Source of the DNA: an uncultured Acinetobacter sp.
GTDB taxonomy: Bacteria; Cyanobacteriota; Vampirovibrionia; Gastranaerophilales; Gastranaerophilaceae
Length of the DNA stretch: 5,443 nucleotides
Assembly (NCBI GenBank): GCA_946623365.1
Contig: CAMORE010000120.1
Span: forward strand, 1-5,443
Direction: 5' to 3'
The notes under the pieces were generated by a model. It had not been told where the DNA came from. It saw only the letters and a program-made list of their open reading frames with translations, and ran no database searches. Below, piece after piece: positions 1 through 5,443 of the stretch (positions within the stretch are counted from its first letter, which is position 1; the number at the start of each line of letters is the position of its first letter). Made by a program: the position numbers and the translations under genes.

Positions 1-1
1 T

Positions 2-3000
2 TTAATCACCTAAAATAAGCATAGGCACATCGTGCTCAGGGTCAAGCGCAAACTCACGTAAAAATGATATTCGCTCTGCTACAGGTTTAAACTTTTCTCG
101 TCCGATTTGTTCCGCTTCTTTTTCTCCTTCCGTTAATTCGGTTCTGTTTAAAAACTCAAGCGGATTTTCAATTTTTTCATTAGGGTCAACGCTATATGTC
201 CAAGTTGAATTGACTCTTTTTATGTTAGAACCGTAAAATTCGTCATACGCTCTATCGCCGGGTCTAACTGTTGAGTGAATTCCCTCTGCACAAGTTTGTA
301 TTAAAAATCTTGCATCATTTTCGTGAATTTGGTGCAATTTTTTATTTCTGAAGAAGTCATACCATTCAATATATTTTTCGTCATCAATACCGGCTTTCTT
401 TTTTATCAAATCAGATACGAAACGCCTGTCACCTTCACGCTCTCCCCCAAATATGTAATCACGTTTAAAGTCTTCTACAAGTTTAGCACAGCCGGAGCCG
501 GCATCTGTTTCCCCGCCGCCATAAATGTGGTCAGAATCTATATCAAGTCCTATACCTTGCGGGCGGAACAGCCTCCATTTCGTTTCAAGTCGTTCCCCGT
601 ATGTAATCGAGAGCATCTCTTCCGAATCAGGCATGGAAAATCTGTCAAACCTTGCAAGTTGGTTCGGATAATCAAGTCCATGCATCATAAGTTTAAAGTT
701 ACCTGTTTCAACTTGGTGTTTTTCTTCACCTTTATTAGCAACAGTTGCCAAAATTCCTTTGGTTGTTGTTCCTTTCGGGAATCCGATTCCTTCCCAATCC
801 TCAACATCATTTACTTTTATAACGACGAGTCCGTCTTTATCAACAAATACACCTTTAAATTGTGTGCTTCCGTCAGGATTTACTTTCAGGTGGCTTCTAA
901 TCTTTGACATAGTCGGTACTTCTGTCGTAGGAGTAATCGGACGAGTTTTTCTCAGTTCATGGATGTATTCTCTAATCCGTTCCGCATAAATATCTGCAGT
1001 TTCCCCATGGCTTTTGCGAACTCCGAAGGCATCTGCCCCCCTTGCGGGGGAAGTGTCCGAAGGACGAAGGGGGGTACCTACTGCCCCCATTCCATTTGCC
1101 CCCATTCCATTTACCCCTGTTCTATTTACCCCTGTTCCATTTACCCCTGAGGGGGCAAAAATACGATTATTGTTCTCATCAAACACCGCTCTCGTTGCTC
1201 CGATATTTGAGTCATGGAATGAATCATCGGCTTTTACAGCTTTTAAATCAGCGTGGGTAAAGATTAAAGCCATATCAAACAAATTATCATTTTGCATGTC
1301 AAATGCAACTGATTGGAGTCTTTGTGTTAATTGTGCTTCAGAATCTGATTTGTTAACAAAGTTAAGCCATTCGTGCAGACGTGTTAAATCAAAAAGTTTC
1401 TGTTCTTCATCTTCGGAGAGTTTAAATTTCTTACAAATATAGAATGTATCAAACCCGCCCTCAGTTGCGTGAGTATGGTCTGAGATTCCTTCAGCTTTTG
1501 TAATATCGTGAAGCAAGGAAGCAAGAAGCATAATTTTTTTGTCTGATTCGTTTAATTCTTTAAACTTGGGGTCTTGGGTAATCTTTTGCATAACTTTCAA
1601 AGAGTGCTGCATAACATCAAAATCATGCGCACCCTTTGTTCCGTTATTTCCGTGCTGCGCTCTTCCTATCATTGAACGGATCTCAGGCATTGCTTTTACT
1701 ACTTCGTTCAAGAATTTTTCTATTGTTTTATTTTGACATCTTATTGGATTATTTTCCGAGAATCGAATTACATCGCTTCTTAATGATTCTACGACGGCTT
1801 TTGTATTCGGGTCTGTAATCTCTGCAAGCTTTGCTCCGTTATTAAGATTAACTGGATAACCTGTAAGAGTCCATTTTACGGGGTTATTTTTACCCTTTCC
1901 CCGATGGATTTCAAAGCCGTAATAATCGTAGACTTTTTGTTTTTCTGCCTGCGAAAGTTCTTTCAGCTGTTCCCTTACAGTTGCAATAAATTCTTCTCTT
2001 GAATATTCCTGCGAAATCTTTAGTCCCGCAAATTCTTCGTTGCTCAGTTCCGCAAGCGATTCTGATAATCCGTCCATTGATTCATAGAACCTATCAACTT
2101 CCGCTTTTGATAGAGGATTTGTTTCGATACCTAATGATTTAACTGTTGCACGCATCAAACCGCAATACTGTTTTCCGTCTTCCGGAAGAAGCGGAAAACG
2201 TTCTCTTAAAGTTGGAGTAAGTTCAAAAAGCTCTACGTTTGATTGAACCAGACTTCTTAGAAGCTTCTTTTTCCCTGCTGCAGTAACTTCGTTTAAATTC
2301 TTTGCATCAAGTATATCAACAAACTTTGCCGCAAAATACGTTTCATCGGGAGTTAATTTTGATACATCTTCTTTACCCATTTTGTGATTCAGTTTTGTAA
2401 ACTCTTCTACCGAGATTCTGTTTTTATAATATATTGCAACAGGAACCTGTTGCGGTAAAAGCTCATGTTTTTTATAATTAGCGCATAAATCTACAGCGTA
2501 ATCTATTGTGCTTTTAGCTGTAGCTCTGATTGTCGGAATAATTTGTTCCGGAGGAAAGTCTTTATCTTTGACTAAGCTCATAACTGCCTGCTGAAGCTTT
2601 GTATGTTCTTCTTTTTGAAAGTTAACAAAATCGGAATAGCTCATTTGAAACTCGCCTTTTTGTTTCACTTCTTTTAAAATCGGCGCCATGAGTTCCGGTG
2701 GGAAATCTTCTCTATCAAACATAGTATATGCTAAATCTTTGACATTTTCGTTAACTTCCGTTGCGACTTCTCCCAATTTTTCTTTCGGGAAGCCTTCTTT
2801 TTTTGCAAGGTATTTATATGCATTAAGCGATGATGTTGGATCTTCTATGAATGAAACTACGGTCATCCCGTTCATACCCGGTTTCTTATTTATTAAGAGC
2901 TTATTTATATCGGAATCCAAAACCTCGGGGTCTTTTTTAAGTTCTATATATTTTGACATCATTTTTTTATCATCAATAAGCATCCAGCGTGATGTATCAT

Positions 3001-5134
3001 CAAGATTAGGGTCATCAAGCAGTATTTTAGCGGTTTTCACGTTCTTTTTATCCAGTTTGTTAAGCATACTAATGCTATTACTGCCATATTTATTAAATAT
3101 TTCCAATTTAATATCGGCTATTTCTTTAGAATCACACCATAATGGATGTCCGCCTGAGACATTTATATTTTCTTTATAATATTTATGAAGATGTGGCCAA
3201 ATAGTTTTTGCGTATTCTATATTGTTTTCATCTATCACGCTTAAAAATCGCAGTTTTTGTCTCGGTTCTACATCAGGGTCGTCTTTTATAAGTTCATAAA
3301 ACTCTTTTTTTGCTTCAATGCTGTTCTTGTTTATTCTTTTATCTGAATACATTAAGTTTGGAAAATTTTCATAAATCACCCAGCTTGAATCAATATCATC
3401 AGGACAATTCTCATCCAAAAATTTTATAAATTCCAGTTGCGCTTTGGCATTTTCTTTGTCACAATTATCTAATACGTATTGGATTCTTTCTTGAGTTCTA
3501 TGAGTATCATCCATATATTGAGGATTTTGTTTAACTTTTTCTTTTTCATAAATCCTATCAAGTTCTTTATAGAGTTCAACGTATTCTGGTGATTCCTGCA
3601 AATCTTTTGTCATACGTTTACGAAGCTTATTGATTTTATGTCTGTCTTTGAGATTGTCAGGTTTTAAGCCATAATGTTCTCTATACTTTTCTCTTTTTAT
3701 CAAATCAACAAAATACAATCCTCTTTTTTGATATGCTTCTAATTCTTTTATTTGGTCTTCTGTATATCCTTGTTCTTTACATTTCGCTCTAAATTTTTCT
3801 TGCTTAGTTTTAGAGATTTTAGCTTTAGCGGTTTCAACACCTTTTGAAGTCAATTTTAGTACGGGCGCTGCAATCAAAGGAAAACCATGCCCCACTTCTT
3901 GACCGCCTTCCGCTATAATCTCCAGACTTTCGCCTGTCGCAACTTTTACAACTCCGTCAGCAACAAGTTCTGCGCCTTGTGCCGCAAATACCGAATGAAT
4001 ACCTGCTCCTATATAAGGTGCTACTTTTGAAGCGATTTTCCCGACAAAACCTGTACCTTTTGCAGCTGCGTTCAATAATCCTTCTCCGGTTGCAATTGCA
4101 CCCATTGTCATAAGACCTTCTGATGAAAAAACAAAATCGCCAAGTCCCTGACCAAAGTTATCAACCCCGACCAAAAGTCTTTGAGCATAACCGATTCCGT
4201 TTTCATCTCTTCCGGCTAAGTTATCAGCGTGTTTAGCCATAAATGACAAGACTTTATACAAAGCAGGGCCTGCCCACTTTGCACCTGTAATAACTTCTAA
4301 ACCACCCCTTATTTTTGACAGGACTTCTTCATCAAAAGCATTGCAATCAGCTTGAAAATATTCGTACATAAGCTCTGCTGCTTTTCCGAATTCTCCGTTA
4401 CCTATTGTTTCATACATTTCTATGAATCTGGTTTTTTGAAGCTTTAAATCTCTTGTAATTGACCAATATGATTCTTCTTTTGAAGCATCTTCAATATCTT
4501 TCATTAAACTTGTGTAATTTTCGTCTGTTTCGGGAAGATTGTTTAAATATTCGTGAAGATTCTTAACATTTATACTTCCGTCTGGATTTATGAATTGTAT
4601 CCCCCTATTCCTGCCTTCGGCAGGTACTTCCCCAGCAGGGGTAAATGGAATGTGGGCAAAATCGTCCTCCTCTGTGTTGTTTCGCGATACTTCCTCTGTA
4701 GTGGTAAACGGTGCAGGGGCAGATGAGGTAAATATTTTTTCTGAAATATAGTTGTTGTCTTTATCTTTTATAATTTCTCCGTTGGAATCTCTAAAATACA
4801 GCACACCGTCTTGCATAAAGCCGTCATAAATATCTTTGTCCGGATATTTATTTTTGTAATGATTAATTGCTTTATCTGATAAATCTACCTTGCCGTTTTT
4901 GGGTTTATCGTAAAACACAAATGTAGAATCGTTGTCTGATTTTCCGTAGAATCCGTCGCCAATCATTCCGGGATTTCCTGCAAGCTGCCGCATTAGTTCA
5001 GCTTGAACTTCTTTTGATAAATTCATAGCCCTAATTTCGTCAGCATCAATTCTATCGGGACTTACTTCATCATTGAGCGCTGCTTTTATCTTCGCTTGAA
5101 CTTTTTCAGAAAATTTTGAAAAATCTATGTTCAT
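2..5134 (-). CDS. Giant multidomain protein with a GlnD-like HD phosphohydrolase domain
   Basis: Complete 1710-residue ORF, from ATG at 5134-5132 to a TAA at 4-2. The start is supported by AAAGG five bases upstream and by a plausible promoter. Order along the protein: helical charged N-terminus (1-60); a mixed segment (61-135); repeat-derived linker (about 138-180); helical region; Gly/Ala-rich hydrophobic stretch (about 335-430); Lys/Glu-rich, coiled-coil-like stretch (about 440-550); long helical region with FP-x-E motifs (782, 811, 860); HD domain (about 1150-1312) with H1177, H1209-D1210, H1220/H1222, H1254 and D1296; pentapeptide linker (1327-1372); unrecognised C-terminal domain (about 1405-1710) ending in DVPMLILGD. 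There is no N-terminal signal peptide. The HD residues predict a metal-dependent phosphohydrolase, but the substrate is unknown. No nucleotidyltransferase motif like that of full GlnD was seen, so this is not GlnD itself. The hydrophobic stretch could associate with membrane or could be a packed helical bundle; that is inference. Confidence is high for the gene and moderate for the HD call. Confidence 0.93.
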   Translation of the reverse strand: MNIDFSKFSEKVQAKIKAALNDEVSPDRIDADEIRAMNLSKEVQAELMRQLAGNPGMIGDGFYGKSDNDSTFVFYDKPKNGKVDLSDKAINHYKNKYPDKDIYDGFMQDGVLYFRDSNGEIIKDKDNNYISEKIFTSSAPAPFTTTEEVSRNNTEEDDFAHIPFTPAGEVPAEGRNRGIQFINPDGSINVKNLHEYLNNLPETDENYTSLMKDIEDASKEESYWSITRDLKLQKTRFIEMYETIGNGEFGKAAELMYEYFQADCNAFDEEVLSKIRGGLEVITGAKWAGPALYKVLSFMAKHADNLAGRDENGIGYAQRLLVGVDNFGQGLGDFVFSSEGLMTMGAIATGEGLLNAAAKGTGFVGKIASKVAPYIGAGIHSVFAAQGAELVADGVVKVATGESLEIIAEGGQEVGHGFPLIAAPVLKLTSKGVETAKAKISKTKQEKFRAKCKEQGYTEDQIKELEAYQKRGLYFVDLIKREKYREHYGLKPDNLKDRHKINKLRKRMTKDLQESPEYVELYKELDRIYEKEKVKQNPQYMDDTHRTQERIQYVLDNCDKENAKAQLEFIKFLDENCPDDIDSSWVIYENFPNLMYSDKRINKNSIEAKKEFYELIKDDPDVEPRQKLRFLSVIDENNIEYAKTIWPHLHKYYKENINVSGGHPLWCDSKEIADIKLEIFNKYGSNSISMLNKLDKKNVKTAKILLDDPNLDDTSRWMLIDDKKMMSKYIELKKDPEVLDSDINKLLINKKPGMNGMTVVSFIEDPTSSLNAYKYLAKKEGFPKEKLGEVATEVNENVKDLAYTMFDREDFPPELMAPILKEVKQKGEFQMSYSDFVNFQKEEHTKLQQAVMSLVKDKDFPPEQIIPTIRATAKSTIDYAVDLCANYKKHELLPQQVPVAIYYKNRISVEEFTKLNHKMGKEDVSKLTPDETYFAAKFVDILDAKNLNEVTAAGKKKLLRSLVQSNVELFELTPTLRERFPLLPEDGKQYCGLMRATVKSLGIETNPLSKAEVDRFYESMDGLSESLAELSNEEFAGLKISQEYSREEFIATVREQLKELSQAEKQKVYDYYGFEIHRGKGKNNPVKWTLTGYPVNLNNGAKLAEITDPNTKAVVESLRSDVIRFSENNPIRCQNKTIEKFLNEVVKAMPEIRSMIGRAQHGNNGTKGAHDFDVMQHSLKVMQKITQDPKFKELNESDKKIMLLASLLHDITKAEGISDHTHATEGGFDTFYICKKFKLSEDEEQKLFDLTRLHEWLNFVNKSDSEAQLTQRLQSVAFDMQNDNLFDMALIFTHADLKAVKADDSFHDSNIGATRAVFDENNNRIFAPSGVNGTGVNRTGVNGMGANGMGAVGTPLRPSDTSPARGADAFGVRKSHGETADIYAERIREYIHELRKTRPITPTTEVPTMSKIRSHLKVNPDGSTQFKGVFVDKDGLVVIKVNDVEDWEGIGFPKGTTTKGILATVANKGEEKHQVETGNFKLMMHGLDYPNQLARFDRFSMPDSEEMLSITYGERLETKWRLFRPQGIGLDIDSDHIYGGGETDAGSGCAKLVEDFKRDYIFGGEREGDRRFVSDLIKKKAGIDDEKYIEWYDFFRNKKLHQIHENDARFLIQTCAEGIHSTVRPGDRAYDEFYGSNIKRVNSTWTYSVDPNEKIENPLEFLNRTELTEGEKEAEQIGREKFKPVAERISFLREFALDPEHDVPMLILGD
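5..920 (-). other. Unrecognised C-terminal domain, residues about 1405-1710
   Basis: After the low-complexity linker and a helical stretch, the sequence looks like a compact alpha/beta domain. Beta-like segments (FKGVFVDKDGLVVIKV) are followed by IYGGGETDAGSGCAKLVEDF (residues about 1537-1556), YIFGGEREGDRRFVSDLIKK, STVRPGDRAYDEFYGSN (residues 1621-1637) and the end DVPMLILGD. The Gly-rich run, paired acidic residues and the RPGDRAYDEFYGSN block look like conserved motifs. I have an unverified impression of similar C-terminal blocks in other large hypothetical proteins from gut Gastranaerophilales. No function can be assigned. Confidence 0.45.
1036..1074 (-). repeat. GC-rich palindromic element, copy 1 (in coding sequence)
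   Basis: This 39-bp element is bounded by a perfect 8-bp inverted repeat, CCCCCCTT (1036-1043) and AAGGGGGG (1067-1074). Inside are a second hairpin GTCC-GAA-GGAC (1055-1065) and a competing C5/G5 hairpin (1036-1050). It is 28/39 GC inside an AT-rich gene. Its length is exactly 13 codons, so it keeps frame, and it is read as PLRPSDTSPARGA within residues 1354-1367. On the minus strand it shares CCTTCGG, ACTTCCCC and GCA-(A)GGGG blocks in the same order with the copy at 4601-4641. The structure suggests a small dispersed palindromic element of the kind that inserts in frame into genes; mobility is inferred. Confidence 0.8.
1073..1149 (-). repeat. 15-bp tandem array encoding G-V-N-G-T/M pentapeptides
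   Basis: Four near-identical 15-bp units (1084-1143) follow each other with period 15, with a partial unit at each end. The plus-strand form is CCCC(C/T)(A/G)TTCCATTT(A/G), with one C-to-T change in the third unit. Because 15 is a multiple of three, the gene reads them as GVNGT, GVNRT, GVNGM, GANGM and a degenerate GAVGT (residues 1330-1354). The array abuts the palindromic element on one side and ends on the other in a CCCCT-G-AGGGG hairpin (1144-1154). It lies between the HD domain and the C-terminal domain, so it probably acts as a flexible linker. Copy number is likely to vary between strains. Confidence 0.88.
1199..1687 (-). other. HD superfamily domain (GlnD-like spacing), residues about 1150-1312
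   Basis: The domain opens with PEIRSMIGRAQHG and continues with an early His (H1177 in MQHSLKVM), the defining LLHDITK (H1209, D1210), DHTHATEGG (H1220, H1222), TRLHEWLNFV (H1254) and FTHADLKAV (D1296). The order H...HD...H...H...D is that of metal-binding HD phosphohydrolases. The run HD-x(9)-DH, then G, a helix, LS-x-x-E, an R-x-H segment and finally xxAD(L/I)KA resembles the HD region of GlnD uridylyl-removing enzymes more than HD-GYP or RelA/SpoT types. All expected metal ligands appear present, so hydrolase activity is plausible. Family assignment is by eye from remembered motifs. Confidence 0.8.
2420..2824 (-). other. Degenerate helical repeat region with FP-x-E motifs, residues about 771-905
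   Basis: Within the long helical middle of the protein a short motif recurs: KEGFPKE (residues 779-785), REDFPPE (808-814), DKDFPPE (857-863) and a weak HELLPQQ (890-896), each preceded by a helix containing Tyr/Met or Val/Leu. Spacing is 29, 49 and 33 residues, so units are irregular and one has an insertion. The DNA of the two FPPE sites is also similar. It may be an alpha-solenoid-type scaffold, but no named repeat family is recognised. Confidence 0.5.
3845..4132 (-). other. Gly/Ala-rich hydrophobic segment, residues about 335-430
   Basis: A run of about 95 residues is poor in charge compared with the rest of the protein and rich in Gly, Ala, Val and Ile (for example MGAIATGEGLL, APYIGAGIHSVFAAQGAEL and GHGFPLIAAPVLKL). 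It resembles the amphipathic, membrane-inserting segments of some secreted effectors and phage or conjugative proteins, but no single stretch is a clear 20-residue transmembrane helix. It is bounded on the C-terminal side by a strongly basic region starting near residue 431. Confidence 0.45.
4601..4641 (+). repeat. GC-rich palindromic element, copy 2 (opposite orientation to copy 1)
   Basis: This 41-bp, 27/41 GC element has outer arms CCCCT (4602-4606) and AGGGG (4637-4641) and a central 6-bp hairpin CCTGCC-TTC-GGCAGG (4610-4624). Read on the plus strand it matches copy 1 read on the minus strand block for block: C5, TTC, CCTTCGG, ACTTCCCC, GCA, GGGG. The host gene is on the minus strand, so this copy is translated antisense relative to copy 1, giving PAGEVPAEGRNRG (residues 166-178). 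It is followed directly by one copy of the 14-15-bp array unit. It sits in the linker after the N-terminal segment of the protein. Confidence 0.72.
4625..4723 (-). repeat. Degenerate 63-bp (21-residue) direct duplication in the N-terminal linker
   Basis: Positions 4625-4660 and 4688-4723 match at 25 of 36 bases and lie exactly 63 bp (21 codons) apart. The protein reads APFTTTEEVSRN followed by IPFTPAGEVPAEG in the same register (residues about 141-174). The copy next to the palindromic element is GC-richer and closer to the array unit found at 1084-1143. The outer copy looks like an older, drifted version. This suggests successive insertion or local duplication of the same repeat. Confidence 0.65.
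4636..4660 (+). repeat. 25-bp inverted match to 1095-1119 in the pentapeptide array
   Basis: Positions 4636-4660 on the plus strand equal positions 1119-1095 on the minus strand at 24 of 25 bases; the only difference is T at 4653. The two sites are about 3.5 kb apart in the same gene and in opposite orientation. The gene therefore translates one as GVNGMGAN and the other as FAHIPFTPA. The match covers one and a half array units, so it reflects a shared repeat and not chance low complexity. Confidence 0.88.
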
Positions 5135-5139
5135 TTATA

Positions 5140-5144
5140 CCTTT
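5140..5144 (-). promoter_or_regulatory. Ribosome binding site of the giant gene
   Basis: On the minus strand AAAGG stands five bases before the ATG at 5134. It is a weak but correctly placed Shine-Dalgarno core and supports this start codon. Confidence 0.55.
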
Positions 5145-5178
5145 ATCTCTGAGATTCTTGCACATTACAACTTACTGT

Positions 5179-5207
5179 ATTTTATTTATCGGCATAATTT
5201 TTCAAAA
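5179..5207 (-). promoter_or_regulatory. Candidate promoter of the giant gene
   Basis: On the minus strand a good -10 hexamer TAAAAT (5184-5179, five of six consensus bases) lies about 45 bases before the start codon. Upstream is a weak -35: TTTTGA at 17-bp spacing, or TTGAAA at 15-bp spacing. The leader would be about 38 nt. AT-richness makes chance matches likely. Confidence 0.35.
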
Positions 5208-5233
5208 CTTTAGGTATAGAAAAACATTTTTAC

Positions 5234-5285
5234 AAATCTTAACAAAAATCTTAAGGTTTTTTTAATTATTCAAATTCTTAAACCT
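5234..5285. promoter_or_regulatory. Short repeated AAATCTTAA motif between divergent promoters
   Basis: AAATCTTAA occurs at 5234-5242 and 5246-5254, 12 bp apart, and a variant AAATTCTTAA follows at 5272-5281. The second copy contains the palindrome CTTAAG, and AGGTTT (5254-5259) is inverted as AAACCT (5280-5285). Position between two divergent promoters makes an operator possible, but the region is AT-rich and no known regulator site is recognised. Confidence 0.25.
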
Positions 5286-5286
5286 C

Positions 5287-5315
5287 TTGATTTACCCCTT
5301 TGTTTTAATTACGAT
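5287..5315 (+). promoter_or_regulatory. Candidate sigma-70-type promoter of gap
   Basis: TTGATT (5287-5292) and TACGAT (5310-5315) are separated by exactly 17 bp, each matching four of six consensus bases. Transcription would start near 5322, giving a leader of about 39 nt before the gap start codon. Confidence 0.45.
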
Positions 5316-5346
5316 TAAAAAGTTAAGAGAAAGTTTTACTAATAAG

Positions 5347-5352
5347 AAGGAG
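5347..5352 (+). promoter_or_regulatory. Strong ribosome binding site of gap
   Basis: AAGGAG lies eight bases before the ATG at 5361. It is a near-ideal Shine-Dalgarno site, as expected for a highly expressed glycolytic gene, and clearly stronger than that of the giant gene. Confidence 0.85.
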
Positions 5353-5360
5353 TAAAAATT

Positions 5361-5443
5361 ATGGTAAACGTAGCAATTAACGGATTCGGAAGAATCGGTA
5401 GAAACACTTTAAGAGCAGCTATCAGAGAAGGTATCTTTGATAA
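5361..5443 (+). CDS. gap: Glyceraldehyde-3-phosphate dehydrogenase, N-terminal fragment (cut by window edge)
   Basis: The 27 visible codons begin MVNVAINGFGRIGRNTLRAA, the signature N-terminus of phosphorylating glyceraldehyde-3-phosphate dehydrogenase. The first beta strand (VNVAIN) leads into the NAD(P)-binding Rossmann glycine motif G8-F-G10-R-I-G13, followed by R-N-x-L-R, as in the family. The enzyme is cytosolic and tetrameric and oxidises glyceraldehyde 3-phosphate with phosphate and NAD(P)+ to 1,3-bisphosphoglycerate in glycolysis, or runs in reverse in gluconeogenesis. The catalytic Cys (near residue 150 in the family) and the cofactor-specificity residue lie outside the window, so NAD versus NADP preference cannot be told. 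The gene is divergent from the giant gene across 226 bp, which gives no sign of functional linkage. The truncation is due only to the window end. Confidence 0.96.
   Translation, partial: MVNVAINGFGRIGRNTLRAAIREGIFD

Noticed and set aside
323..907. Plus-strand ORF of 194 codons
   Set aside because: It is antisense to the C-terminal domain, rich in Phe, Ile and Cys as expected from the reverse frame of a Lys/Glu/Asp-rich gene, and has no family resemblance.
1036..1074. Strong hairpin considered as a transcription terminator
   Set aside because: It lies in the middle of a continuous coding region, is not followed by a T-run on either strand, and belongs to a repeat family also present at 4601-4641.
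1084..1143. Regular repeats considered as a CRISPR array
   Set aside because: Units are 15 bp and directly tandem without spacers, and encode a pentapeptide in frame.
1014..1442. Plus-strand ORF of 142 codons with IPFAPIPFTP and PLAGEVSEGRRG segments
   Set aside because: It lies fully antisense to the giant gene over its HD domain and linker, has no ribosome binding site of note, and its attractive repeats are only the reverse reading of the palindrome and array. It was useful for showing that the element is open in both directions, but it is not a gene.
1199..1687. Assignment of the whole gene as glnD
   Set aside because: Only the HD region resembles GlnD. No nucleotidyltransferase signature or ACT domains are visible, and the protein is about twice the usual GlnD length.
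2688..3179. Plus-strand ORF of 163 codons, Ser/Leu/Phe-rich
   Set aside because: It is the antisense shadow of the Lys/Glu-rich helical region. The apparent hydrophobic segments come from reversed Lys, Glu and Asp codons.
5253..5265. T-run after CTTAAGG considered as a terminator in the intergenic region
   Set aside because: No convincing GC stem precedes the T-run, and no gene ends here; both flanking genes start in this region and point away from it.

Overview
The window holds one very large gene on the minus strand (2-5134, 1710 codons, complete), a 226-bp divergent intergenic region, and the first 27 codons of a plus-strand gene for glyceraldehyde-3-phosphate dehydrogenase (5361 to the window edge). 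The DNA is AT-rich, intergenic distances are bacterial, and both genes have Shine-Dalgarno-like sites, so this is a bacterial chromosome. The start of the dehydrogenase and the general style of the giant protein would fit a gut bacterium such as the non-photosynthetic cyanobacterial relatives (Gastranaerophilales/Melainabacteria). That placement is an impression from memory and is not proved by the window.

The giant protein is modular. In order it has a short helical, charged N-terminus; a linker built from a palindromic repeat; a helical region; a Gly/Ala-rich hydrophobic stretch (residues about 335-430); a long Lys/Glu-rich helical region with FP-x-E motifs; an HD-type metal phosphohydrolase domain whose spacing resembles the HD domain of GlnD (about 1150-1312); a second low-complexity linker made of pentapeptide repeats plus a palindromic element; and an unrecognised C-terminal domain of about 300 residues. 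Its substrate and biological role cannot be read from the sequence.

The most notable feature is a GC-rich palindromic repeat family with an associated 14-15-bp unit. It occurs in both linkers of this one gene but in opposite orientations. The element is therefore translated sense in one linker (GVNGT-type pentapeptides, then PLRPSDTSPARG) and antisense in the other (IPFTPAGEVPAEG). A 25-bp stretch matches at 24 positions between the two sites. This looks like a small dispersed, possibly mobile, sequence that has been domesticated as linker peptide, with both copies sitting at presumed domain boundaries.

The intergenic region carries a plausible sigma-70-type promoter for each divergent gene and a short repeated AAATCTTAA motif between them. 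No RNA genes, CRISPR arrays, insertion sequences with transposase, or terminators were found. The large gene stops one base from the window edge, so its terminator would lie outside.
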